This document shows positions 42,388 to 50,590 of a stretch of 64,000 nucleotides of DNA, one piece after another (the first letter of the stretch is position 1; every line of letters starts with the position of its first letter). Under the pieces are notes generated by a model. The model was not told the DNA's origin, did no database searches, and worked only from the letters and a program-made list of their open reading frames with translations. The DNA is from CAYLPJ01 sp964385465. GTDB taxonomy: Bacteria; Planctomycetota; Phycisphaerae; SM23-33. The position numbers and the translations under genes are program-made. The stretch is from contig CAYLPJ010000029.1 in the NCBI GenBank assembly GCA_964385465.1, positions 1 through 64,000 of the forward strand, written 5' to 3'.

Positions 42388-45078
42388 ATGGACGCAGTGG
42401 CGGTGGCGTTGGTGTTCGAGCCGCTCGGATGGGCGGCCGGGCTGGCGGTGGTGGCCGGGGCTGTGCTGCTGGTCGAGGCGGTCGCCCTTCCGGCCCCGCT
42501 GCGCCACCGGGCGGCGGGGTTGTTCTGGGTGGTGCTGGCGGTCGGCGTGGGCGGGGGGCTGGTCCTTGCGTGGGTGTGGGGAACCTGGGCCGGGGCGGTC
42601 ACGCCGCTGGTCCAGCCCCTGAGGGAGACCCTCCCGACGGCGACCCGCGTGGGGCTCATGGTCGCGCTGCCGATGCTGGCCGCCTCGGCGGTGCTCGTGG
42701 GGGCGGGGCTGCTGGTGCGGCTGTCGGCGGCGCTGTCGGGCGCGGCGAGCGTCGCCTCGGCCGCGGGGGCGGTTGGGCGGTCGGCGCTGTGGTGGGCCCT
42801 GGCGGGGCTGACGGCCTTCTGGGTTCCCCGCGGGGCGGTGCTGACGATCGGCGCGGGGGCGATCGCGTGGTCGTTGCGGGCGTACCGGCGGACGACCTCC
42901 CCTGTGCGGCGCCCTGTCAAGGCGCTGCTGCTTGGGGCTCGCATCGCGGTGATCTTCCTGCTGCTGCTGTGGGCGCTGCGCCCGGCGCTGGAGTACCGGC
43001 GGAGCGAGGAGGTCAGGCGGGTGGTGGCGTTCTGCGTGGACACGTCGTCGTCGATGACCCGCCGCGACGCCCGTGCAGTGCCCTCGACCGCGGCGGCGAC
43101 TTCTGACCCCCCCCGGCGGATCGACGCCGTCCGCCGTGTCCTCGCCGCCCGCCGCGGCGACCTCGCCGACCTGGCCGAGCAGGCCGACCTGCACCTGGTA
43201 ACGTTCTCGTCTTCGGCCTCGCCGTCGGAGACCTATCTGCCGGGCGCCGGATGGACACTGTTCGGCCTCGCGCGGGCCGACGGGTCGGCGACGGCCCTGG
43301 GCGACGCCGCGGGGCAGGCCCACGACCTGCTGCTCGGCCAGGACCGGAAGGTCGCGGCCATGGTGGTGATCTCCGACGGCTGCAACAACACCGCCGACGT
43401 GATCGAGCCGACGAAGTTCGCCGCCCTGATGGGTGCCCGCGGCGTGCCCGTCCACACCGTCGCCGTCGGGTCCGAGAGCATCACCGGCTCGACCCGCACG
43501 CTGACCGTTCGCGAGCTGTCGGTTCCCGACGAGGTCGAGGCCTTCAACCGCCTGCCCATCGCCGCGGCGGTCGAGACCATCGGCCTGGCCGGCAGGCGAG
43601 TGAAGGTGACCTGCACCTTCGGCGCCGAGGAGATCGACAGCGACCTGCTCGATGTCACCGACGCCCGCCAGAGCTTCGGGGTGCGGTTCGTCCACGTGCC
43701 CCTCAGGGCCGGCTTCCACCGCGTCAAGGTCGCCGCCGAGGTCGTCGGGGGCACGCGGGGCGAGCTGGCGGGCCGGCCTGGCCAGGGCAAGCTCGTCCAC
43801 GTCGTCGATCGCGAGATGCGGGTGCTCTACGTCGAGGGGCGCTTCCGCTACGAGGCCAAGTACATCGCCCGCGCGCTCGCCGCGGCCAGGCGGTTCACGC
43901 TCGACCGCCGCGTGCTGCTGAACCCCCTCGACGCCGACCGCCCCTCGCAGCTCAGCCAGCGCCTCGACGACTGGCTGGCCTACCACGCGATCGTCTTCGG
44001 CAGCGTCTCGGCCAGGCAGTTCACGCCGAAGCAGTTGGCGATCGTCCGCGACCTTGTGGGCAAGTACGGCAAGGGGTTCTGCATGATCGGCGGGGCGGAC
44101 AGCTTCGGCCGGGGGGGCTGGGCGGACACGCCGCTTGCCGACGTGCTGCCGGTGGATCTGTCGGCCTCGGGGCGGCAGGTCGCCACGGAAGTCCGCGTGG
44201 TGCCCACCGACGCGGGCCTGCGGAGCGACGTGCTGCGGATCGGCGAGGGCGACACCGCCGATGTCCGCGCCGACTGGGCACGCCTGGACCCGCTGCCGGG
44301 CGCCAACCGCCTGGCCGGGCTCAAGCCCGCGGCGACCGTCCTGGCCGCCACGCCGGCGGGGCTGCCGCTGATCGTCGCCCAGCCGTACGGCAAGGGGCGG
44401 TCGATGGCCATCGCGTTCGACACGACCTGGCGGTGGGTGCTGACGAAGAAGGACACCGCCGACATGCAGCGGCGGTTCTGGCGGCAGGTCGCGCTGTACC
44501 TGGCGGCGCCGAAGGGGACGGTGTGGATCGTCACCGACAAGACCAGCTACGACCTCCGCCGCCTCCGTCGACGGGTCGAGACCATCGGCATCAGCGCCGG
44601 TGTCGAGGACCATCGCGGGCGCCCGCTGCTGGACGTGCCCGTCCGCGTCAAGCTCATCGCCCCCGACGGGCGCGAGGCGCCCGTGCGGCTCGAGACCGCC
44701 GAGAAGATCCGCCGCGGCAAGCTGCCGCCCCCGCCCGCGCCCGGGCTGTATACGCTGCGGATCGCCGCGACGGTCGAGGACCGCGAGCTGACGGCCGAGC
44801 ATCGCTTCGAGGTGCTCCGGCGCGACCTCGAGGCCCTGGAGGTGCTGGCGAACCACGACCTGCTGCGGCGGATGGCGCGGTCGTCCGGCGGCGAGTTCGT
44901 GCCCCTGGGCCGGTTCGAGGGCCTGCTGGACGAGCTGCGCATCACGGCCCGGCCGGAGCAGCGGGAGGCGGTGGAGCACGTGCAGCTCGCAGGCGAGCTC
45001 CGCTGGCCGGTGATCGCGGCGCTGATCGCGCTGCTGTGCGCGGAGTGGGCCCTGCGGAAGCGCAAGGGGCTGGTGTAG
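42388..45078 (+). CDS. Large VWA membrane protein with glutamine-amidotransferase-like domain
   Basis: An 896-residue protein. Hydrophobic helices lie at about residues 13-34, 44-66, 88-110, 132-160 and 178-198, then a von Willebrand A domain with a complete MIDAS start (D218-T-S-S-S222) and a VVISDGCNNT segment. Residues ~460-690 resemble the class I glutamine-amidotransferase-like domain often fused to such proteins (IVRDLVGKYGKGFCMIGG, IVAQPYGKGRSMAIAFDTTW). A C-terminal helix (about 870-888) re-enters the membrane. VWA/MoxR partnerships mature or stabilise envelope complexes; the MoxR gene is about 12 kb away. The role is inferred as metal-dependent protein-protein interaction at the membrane. 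Confidence 0.85.
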   Translation: MDAVAVALVFEPLGWAAGLAVVAGAVLLVEAVALPAPLRHRAAGLFWVVLAVGVGGGLVLAWVWGTWAGAVTPLVQPLRETLPTATRVGLMVALPMLAASAVLVGAGLLVRLSAALSGAASVASAAGAVGRSALWWALAGLTAFWVPRGAVLTIGAGAIAWSLRAYRRTTSPVRRPVKALLLGARIAVIFLLLLWALRPALEYRRSEEVRRVVAFCVDTSSSMTRRDARAVPSTAAATSDPPRRIDAVRRVLAARRGDLADLAEQADLHLVTFSSSASPSETYLPGAGWTLFGLARADGSATALGDAAGQAHDLLLGQDRKVAAMVVISDGCNNTADVIEPTKFAALMGARGVPVHTVAVGSESITGSTRTLTVRELSVPDEVEAFNRLPIAAAVETIGLAGRRVKVTCTFGAEEIDSDLLDVTDARQSFGVRFVHVPLRAGFHRVKVAAEVVGGTRGELAGRPGQGKLVHVVDREMRVLYVEGRFRYEAKYIARALAAARRFTLDRRVLLNPLDADRPSQLSQRLDDWLAYHAIVFGSVSARQFTPKQLAIVRDLVGKYGKGFCMIGGADSFGRGGWADTPLADVLPVDLSASGRQVATEVRVVPTDAGLRSDVLRIGEGDTADVRADWARLDPLPGANRLAGLKPAATVLAATPAGLPLIVAQPYGKGRSMAIAFDTTWRWVLTKKDTADMQRRFWRQVALYLAAPKGTVWIVTDKTSYDLRRLRRRVETIGISAGVEDHRGRPLLDVPVRVKLIAPDGREAPVRLETAEKIRRGKLPPPPAPGLYTLRIAATVEDRELTAEHRFEVLRRDLEALEVLANHDLLRRMARSSGGEFVPLGRFEGLLDELRITARPEQREAVEHVQLAGELRWPVIAALIALLCAEWALRKRKGLV

Positions 45079-45084
45079 GGGGGG

Positions 45085-45651
45085 TCAGCGGTAGTTGGTG
45101 GTGCGCAGCCCGTCGCGGAGCGTGGGGCCCCGGCGGTCGAGACGGGCGCGCTCGACCAGCAGCCAGACGAGCACCACCACCCAGAGCACGACGGCGACGA
45201 CGACGGAGACGGGCAGGGAGATCTGGCTGACCGTCGCCCACGTGGCCGTCGGGGGGACCTCGGCGTTGGCGGGTACGACGTGCGGCTGGTAGGCGGCCCA
45301 GCCAACCAGCACGGCCCCGAGGGCGGCGACCATGACCTGGACCATCGCCGACGCCCACGCCCAGGAGATGCTGCACCGCTGGCGGGAGCTCCAGAAGACC
45401 AGGAACAGCGAGGCGGCCAGCCAGGCCAGTCCGACCAGGTCGATGACCACGCCGGCCTCGACGAAAAGGATCTTCAGCGCCCGGGCGCTGTCGTGGAGCG
45501 CGAAGTCGCGGACGACGGAGGACTTGATCAGCTCCTGGACGACGTCGCGGCTGACGCCGGCGACGACGGCCCAGATGAGGTAGCCCGCCCCGGCGAAGGA
45601 GACCGCCAGCCCCACGTCCGTTCGCGATGTTCGCCGTACGCGTCCAAGCAT
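45085..45651 (-). CDS. Four-helix membrane protein, unknown function
   Basis: A 188-residue integral membrane protein with helices at about residues 15-36, 58-85, 95-115 and 140-165. No family motif was recognised. ATG 45651 is chosen because a well-formed promoter ends seven bases before it, which predicts a leaderless message; ATG 45660 (three residues longer) lies within the -10 box. There is no Shine-Dalgarno sequence at either. The gene converges on the VWA gene (6-base gap). Confidence 0.68.
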   Translation of the reverse strand: MLGRVRRTSRTDVGLAVSFAGAGYLIWAVVAGVSRDVVQELIKSSVVRDFALHDSARALKILFVEAGVVIDLVGLAWLAASLFLVFWSSRQRCSISWAWASAMVQVMVAALGAVLVGWAAYQPHVVPANAEVPPTATWATVSQISLPVSVVVAVVLWVVVLVWLLVERARLDRRGPTLRDGLRTTNYR

Positions 45652-45658
45652 GGCGTCC

Positions 45659-45687
45659 ATTACAGCATCGCGCGGGCTGCGGTTCAA
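45659..45687 (-). promoter_or_regulatory. Putative leaderless promoter of the membrane protein gene
   Basis: TTGAAC (45687-45682), a 17-base spacer and TGTAAT (45664-45659), read leftward. Exactly seven bases follow before the A of ATG 45651, so the transcript would begin at the start codon. Confidence 0.45.
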
Positions 45688-45833
45688 GGCAGCAAACGGT
45701 TCGCGTGTGCGGCGGCCCGACAGTTCGCGGCCGGCGCCCGGTCGCCCCGCCACCAGACGCCGGCGGCGGGCGGGGGACGTTCCCGCCGGAAGATGCGGTC
45801 GCTCGGCGCCGGCTGCGGGGTTAAACTCGTGGT

Positions 45834-47489
45834 ATGCATACGCACACACGAAGACGGATGGTGGCGGCGGTGGTGGTGGCCGGGGCGTATCTGCTGGCGC
45901 TCGCGCCCGCGCCGGGGGACATCGTCTACATGAAGGACGGTCAGGTGCACCGCGGCGAGGTGACCGAGGACGGCGAGCGCGTGCTCATCCGCAAGGCCCT
46001 GGCGACCATCGCGGTCGACCGCGCCGACGTGCGGAAGATCGTCAAGACCGCCGGCGCCACCAAGCCCAAGCCGACCGAGGCACCCACCGTCACGCTGGAC
46101 ACGCCCGGCAGCGCCGAGGACGACTACCAGCGCCCCGAGTCGCACGTCTTCGCGCTGATGCGCCGCGAGCCGGTCACGCTGGACCCCGCCATGGCCGGGC
46201 AGGTCCGCGAGCAGATCAAGCAGTGGCAGGTCAAGGTCCACGACGACGTGCGGAAGGTCCGCACCCGCTGGCTGGACCGAAGCGACCGCCGCAAGGCCCG
46301 CGCGGAGTTCGCCGAAGCCCTCGGCCGCGGGCGGACGCTCCTGTCGGACATCCGCCGCGTCGGCGACCGCACCGAGAGCGCCCGCGCCCGCCAGGCGGCC
46401 CTGCGGCGGAAGCTCGGGCTGATCTACCGACAGGCCGCCCGCCACTGGCCGGACGACCTGGTCGGCGGTTTCCTGATGGCGGCGGCCATGCTGGAGGGCG
46501 TGAACTACGCCGGCGCGCAGCGGGAGTTCGAGCGGTGCATCGAGCGGGCGCCGCGCGTGGCGGCGTTCCACCAGGGCAAGGCCCTGGCGCTGCTGGGCCG
46601 GGACGAGCACCCCGACGCGTTGGCGGCCATGTTGGGGGCGATCGTCCTCCAGCCGGACTCGCGGGACGCGCTGCACGCGCTGATCCGCACGATGGACGCC
46701 ACGCCGGGCGCCCACATGACCACGCAGACGTTCACGACAGCCCGTGCGATCGTGGAGCTCTACGACGAGTCCGTACGGAAGGTCTACACGCGGCGGGGCA
46801 CGGAGTGGCTGATGCCCGGGCGCGGCTGGCACGCCCAGCAGTACGCCCTGCCCACGCCGGACTGCGAGCGGCTGGTCTTCCGCCAGGCCGTCGGCGTGCC
46901 CGTCGGCAAGCACGCGCTGCTGGTCGACCGCGATGCGCTGGACGACGCGCTGGAGGTCTTCGTCGTCGCCAGGGAGGGCATGGTCGTGCCCGCCGACGTC
47001 CAGGCCGGCTCGACCTACCGCCGGGCGGGCCAGCAGCCCTCGCCGGTCGGCCTGGTGCTCTGCCGCGACGTGGAGTTCTCCCCGCTCCCGGCCGACAGCA
47101 AGGCGGGCGTGCCCGCCGGCGCCGACGTGACCGCCCACACGACGAACCTGTACGAGGAGATGGGCAGCGAGGTCCGCCCGGTGAAGCCGACGGTCCGGGT
47201 CGCTGACGGGTCGGCGGAGGTGACCGACGGCCTGGCCCCCGGCGAGACGTCGGCCGGGGCGATCAGCGCCGACGGGCATCTGGTCGGCTTCCTCGCCGGT
47301 CGCACGGACCCGTTGGCCGACGGCGGGGGGGACCCGCGGTTCGTGGCGCTGGAGGAGCTGTCCACGCTCGTCCGCCGGGGGCAGACCAGCCGCGGCGGCT
47401 ACGGCGCCCGGCGGAAGATCACCCCCACGCCGGTGGAGGGCAGGCACTTCCTGGTCCACGTCACCGCCGGCGAGAAGCCCCGGCGCTGA
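45834..47489 (+). CDS. Secreted protein with DUF-like N-terminal beta domain and TPR-like helices
   Basis: A 551-residue protein with a signal peptide (residues 1-28, ending PAPG). Residues ~29-72 (DIVYMKDGQVHRGEV...) form a small beta module seen in many secreted planctomycete proteins. Residues ~110-200 are strongly charged helices. Residues ~205-275 look like tetratricopeptide helices (ALALLGRDEHPDALAAMLGA). Residues ~320-480 are an unrecognised globular domain. It is probably an envelope protein, with no enzyme motif seen. There is no clear ribosome-binding site. It diverges from the membrane protein gene at 45651. Confidence 0.75.
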   Translation: MHTHTRRRMVAAVVVAGAYLLALAPAPGDIVYMKDGQVHRGEVTEDGERVLIRKALATIAVDRADVRKIVKTAGATKPKPTEAPTVTLDTPGSAEDDYQRPESHVFALMRREPVTLDPAMAGQVREQIKQWQVKVHDDVRKVRTRWLDRSDRRKARAEFAEALGRGRTLLSDIRRVGDRTESARARQAALRRKLGLIYRQAARHWPDDLVGGFLMAAAMLEGVNYAGAQREFERCIERAPRVAAFHQGKALALLGRDEHPDALAAMLGAIVLQPDSRDALHALIRTMDATPGAHMTTQTFTTARAIVELYDESVRKVYTRRGTEWLMPGRGWHAQQYALPTPDCERLVFRQAVGVPVGKHALLVDRDALDDALEVFVVAREGMVVPADVQAGSTYRRAGQQPSPVGLVLCRDVEFSPLPADSKAGVPAGADVTAHTTNLYEEMGSEVRPVKPTVRVADGSAEVTDGLAPGETSAGAISADGHLVGFLAGRTDPLADGGGDPRFVALEELSTLVRRGQTSRGGYGARRKITPTPVEGRHFLVHVTAGEKPRR

Positions 47490-47864
47490 GGCCCGGACGG
47501 CCCGCCGCGGTCTTATCCATTCCTTCATACACCTTTCACTTGGCCAGCGCGACCGGGCCGTCTAGTGTAGACAGGAGATGCTGCCCGGCCCGACTGCTCC
47601 GGGGTCCGGGCGGACGGCGAACGGACGCGCTGTGGGTGCGACCGCGAGGCCGACGGCAGAGATCAACGCCTGCCGGCTCGCCGCGTTCAGCGGCGGGCGG
47701 TTCGGCATCGCCGGCGAGGCCCTCCGGCCAGTTGCCCGGCAGTGCCGCGGGCGCTGTGCGCGGGCGAACGTTCCAGAACTCGGGCGGGTGCCGGTGACTG
47801 ATCTCATCCGCCGGCGCTCGCCCCTTCTGTGCGCCGGTGCCTGCCCGAAACCCCCGCGACTTGC
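47490..47864. other. Intergenic region downstream of two convergent genes
   Basis: A 375-base gap without a convincing gene. A plus-strand reading frame from ATG 47578 has AGGAG directly against the start codon and runs antisense into ruvC, so it was not accepted. A promoter-like TTGGCC-N17-TAGTGT precedes it. No hairpin with T-tract and no tRNA-like fold was seen. Confidence 0.45.
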
Positions 47865-48359
47865 TTACCGGACGAGCTTCCGCGCCGCACAGAGGGCGAT
47901 GGCCATCGCGTCGGCGACGTCCGGCGGCTCGGGAACCTCCGCCAGCCCGCAGAGGGACTGGATCGCCCGCTGGACCTGCCGCTTCGACGCGTGCCCGTTG
48001 CCGGTGAGGCTCTTCTTGACCTCGGTGGCCGCCAGGTCACGCAACGCCAGGTCCGCCTGCCTCGTCGCCAGCAGGATCACGCCGCGTGCGTGGGCCATCA
48101 GGATGCTCGTCCGCGGGTGCTTGTAGTGGGCGTAGAGCTTCTCGACGGCGACCATCTGGGGGGAGAGGTCCGCCAGCAACTCGGTGAGGTCGGCGTGGAT
48201 CTGCCGGATGCGGTCGGCCAGCGGGGCCTTGGAGTCGGTGCGCAGCGTTCCGGCCTCGACGATCCGCGGCTCGGGCCCGCCGGCGTCGATGGCGGCATAG
48301 CCGGTGATGTTCAGCCCCGGGTCGATTCCGAGGATGCGGTAGCGATCGGCGGTGGCCAT
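47865..48359 (-). CDS. ruvC: Holliday junction resolvase RuvC
   Basis: A 164-residue endonuclease that cuts Holliday junctions during recombinational repair, working with RuvAB. Catalytic acids are D13 (GIDPG), E73 (VEKLYA), D147 and D150 (DVADA). The length is normal. Start ATG 48359 has no Shine-Dalgarno sequence, but a promoter-like element ends about ten bases upstream. RuvA and RuvB are not in the window. It lies 35 bases downstream of cysS on the same strand. Confidence 0.96.
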   Translation of the reverse strand: MATADRYRILGIDPGLNITGYAAIDAGGPEPRIVEAGTLRTDSKAPLADRIRQIHADLTELLADLSPQMVAVEKLYAHYKHPRTSILMAHARGVILLATRQADLALRDLAATEVKKSLTGNGHASKRQVQRAIQSLCGLAEVPEPPDVADAMAIALCAARKLVR

Positions 48360-48369
48360 GGCGGGCTAT

Positions 48370-48398
48370 GGTATACTACGCCCCGGCGGGCGTGTCAC
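48370..48398 (-). promoter_or_regulatory. Putative promoter of ruvC overlapping the end of cysS
   Basis: GTGACA (48398-48393), a 17-base spacer and TATACC (48375-48370), read leftward. Ten bases separate it from the ruvC start, predicting a leader of only about three bases or none. The -35 box overlaps the cysS stop codon. Confidence 0.45.
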
Positions 48399-49807
48399 GC
48401 GCGGCGCCAGGTGGTGCCCCCGGGCCCGTCCTCGAGGACCACGCCCTTGGCGGCCAGCTCGTCGCGGATGGCGTCGGCGCGGGCGAAGTCCCGGCCCTTG
48501 CGGGCGGAGGCCCGCTCGTCGATCAACCGCTGGATGTCGGCTTCGTCGATCGCCAACGCCTCGACCCGAAGGTCCGCCAGGCCGAAGCCCAGCACGCGGT
48601 CCATCTCCTCCAGCGTGGCCAGGCGGTCGGCGGGGGAGGCGTCGGTGTCCTTGGCGACGCCCCAGGCGGCCGCGACGGCACGGGGCATGTTCAGGTCGCT
48701 CTCGACGGCCTCGCGGAAGGTCCCCATGGGGGCCTCCAGCGGGCTGCCCTCGCCCTCGGCGGCCGAGCGGAGGTCGCGGACGTTGCGGCGCAGGTTGTCC
48801 AGGGCGTTGCCCGCGGCGTCGAGGGCCTCCCAGGTGAAGGCAAGCTGCTGGCGATAGTGAGCGGTCAGGAGGAAGTAGCGGTACGCCAGCGGGTCGTAGC
48901 CGCGGTCGCAGAGGACGTCCAGCGTGAGGAACTCGCCGGAGGACTTGCTCATCTTGGCTTCTTCGCCGTCTTCGCCGCGCGGGAAGGTGAGGAACTCACC
49001 GTGCATCCACCAGTTGACCCAACGGTGCCCGAGGGCGCACTCGGCCTGGGCGATCTCGTTGGTGTGATGCACCGGGATGTGGTCGATCCCGCCGCAGTGG
49101 ATGTCCACCCGCTCGCCGAGGTAGCGGATCGCCATGGCCGAGCACTCGATGTGCCATCCCGGGAAGCCTCGCCCCCACGGGCTGTCCCATTCCATCAGGC
49201 GCTTGCCCTCGGTCGGGGAGAATTTCCACAGCCCGAAGTCGGTATGGTTGCGTTTGGCGTCGCTCATCTCGATGCGTGCGCCGGCGCGGAGGCCGGAGAT
49301 GTCCAGCTTCGCCATTCGCCCGTACTCGGGGAACTTCGAGGTGTCGAAGTACACGCCGTCGCCCTCGATGACGTAGGCATAGCCCTTCTCCTCGAGGGCG
49401 CGGACGAGGTTGATCTGCTCGTCGATGTGGTCGGTCGCCTTGCACCAGACGTCCGGCTCTAGGATGTTCAGCCGCTCGAGGTCGTGGCGGAATGCCTGCC
49501 AGTAGTAGTCCGCGATGTCGTGGGCGGTCTTGCCCTCCCGCCGCATCGCCAGGACCATCTTGTCCTCGCCCTCGTCGGCGTCGGAGACCAGGTGCCCGAC
49601 GTCGGTGACGTTCATCACGTGGGTGGGCTGGAGGCCGCAGAAGACCAGCGCCCGCTTGAGGACGTCCTCGAAGACGTACGTCCGCAGGTTGCCGATGTGG
49701 GCGTAGTTGTAGACCGTCGGCCCGCAGGTGTAGAGCTTGACCTTCGGGGGCTCCAGGGGTTCGAAGGGATCGGCGCTGCGGGTCTCGGTGTTGTAGAGCT
49801 TCAGCAT
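48395..49807 (-). CDS. cysS: Cysteinyl-tRNA synthetase
   Basis: A 470-residue class I aminoacyl-tRNA synthetase that charges tRNA-Cys. H37-I-G-N40 is the HIGH-type motif, and K285-M-S-K-S289 is the second ATP motif. Zinc ligands that select cysteine are C28, C222, H247 and E251. The C-terminal DALR-like and anticodon regions are complete, ending in a QRLIDERASARKGRDFARAD segment. No Shine-Dalgarno sequence precedes ATG 49807, whereas a perfect TATAAT lies eight bases upstream. It follows ispF by nine bases. Confidence 0.97.
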   Translation of the reverse strand: MLKLYNTETRSADPFEPLEPPKVKLYTCGPTVYNYAHIGNLRTYVFEDVLKRALVFCGLQPTHVMNVTDVGHLVSDADEGEDKMVLAMRREGKTAHDIADYYWQAFRHDLERLNILEPDVWCKATDHIDEQINLVRALEEKGYAYVIEGDGVYFDTSKFPEYGRMAKLDISGLRAGARIEMSDAKRNHTDFGLWKFSPTEGKRLMEWDSPWGRGFPGWHIECSAMAIRYLGERVDIHCGGIDHIPVHHTNEIAQAECALGHRWVNWWMHGEFLTFPRGEDGEEAKMSKSSGEFLTLDVLCDRGYDPLAYRYFLLTAHYRQQLAFTWEALDAAGNALDNLRRNVRDLRSAAEGEGSPLEAPMGTFREAVESDLNMPRAVAAAWGVAKDTDASPADRLATLEEMDRVLGFGLADLRVEALAIDEADIQRLIDERASARKGRDFARADAIRDELAAKGVVLEDGPGGTTWRRA

Positions 49808-49815
49808 GGGGGCGG

Positions 49816-49821
49816 ATTATA
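49816..49821 (-). promoter_or_regulatory. Consensus -10 box immediately upstream of cysS
   Basis: A perfect TATAAT on the minus strand that contains the ispF stop codon (TAA) and ends eight bases before the cysS ATG. The position predicts a leaderless cysS message. No good -35 box was found. Confidence 0.45.
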
Positions 49822-50311
49822 GCGTCTCGGGCCCGTCGGTGGAAGCCAGCAGGACGACCGCCATCGCGGCGATGCCCTCGGCCCGCCCGACGAAGCCCAT
49901 CTGCTCGTTGCTCTTGGCCTTGACCGAGACGTTCGCCGGCGGGCAGCGGAGCAAGTCGGCGATCCGCGAGGCCATGGCCTGCTTGTGCGGGCCGAGGCGG
50001 GGGGACTCGGCGAGCACGACGATATCGCAGTTGGCGACGCGGCAGCGGCGTTGATCGGCCAGCCGGACCGCGTCGGCGAGAAAGGCGGCGCTGTCGGCCC
50101 CGGCCCATTGCGGATCGCTGTCGGGGAACCGCTCGCCGATGTCGCCGGCGGCCAGGGCGCCCAGCACGGCGTCGGTGACGGCGTGGAGGACGGCGTCGGC
50201 GTCGCTGTGTCCGGCGAGGCCGCGGTCGTGCTCGATGCGGACGCCGCCGAGGATGAGCGGTCGGCCGGGCTCGAAGCGGTGGGAGTCGTAGCCGATGCCG
50301 ATGCGTTCCAT
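49817..50311 (-). CDS. ispF: 2-C-methyl-D-erythritol 2,4-cyclodiphosphate synthase
   Basis: A 164-residue enzyme of the MEP isoprenoid pathway that cyclises CDP-ME-2-phosphate. Metal ligands are D9 and H11 (GYDSH) and H43. The GHSDADA block and the C-terminal VSVKAKSNEQMGFVGRAEG segment are typical. It acts as a homotrimer in the cytoplasm. ATG 50311 is the family start and has no ribosome-binding site; a promoter ending seven bases upstream predicts a leaderless message. IspD is not adjacent. Confidence 0.97.
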   Translation of the reverse strand: MERIGIGYDSHRFEPGRPLILGGVRIEHDRGLAGHSDADAVLHAVTDAVLGALAAGDIGERFPDSDPQWAGADSAAFLADAVRLADQRRCRVANCDIVVLAESPRLGPHKQAMASRIADLLRCPPANVSVKAKSNEQMGFVGRAEGIAAMAVVLLASTDGPETL

Positions 50312-50318
50312 GGCGGGA

Positions 50319-50347
50319 AGTCTAGCGTGCGCGGGGGGCTGGGGCAA
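50319..50347 (-). promoter_or_regulatory. Putative leaderless promoter of ispF
   Basis: TTGCCC (50347-50342), a 17-base spacer and TAGACT (50324-50319), then seven bases to the A of ATG 50311. No Shine-Dalgarno sequence lies between. Confidence 0.5.
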
Positions 50348-50590
50348 GCCTGTCTCTGCGTTTCGGCATCGCGCACAGCCAGTGCATGCTGTTTATGAGG
50401 CGTAAACCACCTAGATTATCAAATCCCCTCAAGTTTCCATGGCCCGGATTCCGATTCTACGTGTGCAACGCAAATTACCCAGTTTATCACGTTTTTCCAA
50501 GCCGTCGCGAGGGAGTCGCGACGCCGGACCGGCCGGGAAAGGGACGCCAGGGACGAGGCCCCACCGGCACAGCCACGAAGGCGACCGAGC
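50348..50590. other. AT-rich divergent upstream region, ispF / B12-fold gene
   Basis: This gap includes an AT-rich patch (about 50387-50510) with a small inverted repeat GTTTA (50391-50395) / TAAAC (50403-50407). It presumably carries the promoter of the B12-binding-fold gene, but no clear -35/-10 pair was found. No cobalamin riboswitch core was recognised. Confidence 0.4.

Noticed and set aside
47578..48126. Plus-strand frame beginning after AGGAG with a promoter-like TTGGCC-N17-TAGTGT upstream
   Set aside because: AGGAG directly touches the start codon, and the second half is antisense to ruvC. The product shows no recognisable features. A short real gene cannot be fully excluded.
50312..50590. 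Cobalamin riboswitch upstream of the B12-fold gene
   Set aside because: An AGCCAGTG string resembles a B12 box only superficially; no supporting stems of the riboswitch core were found.
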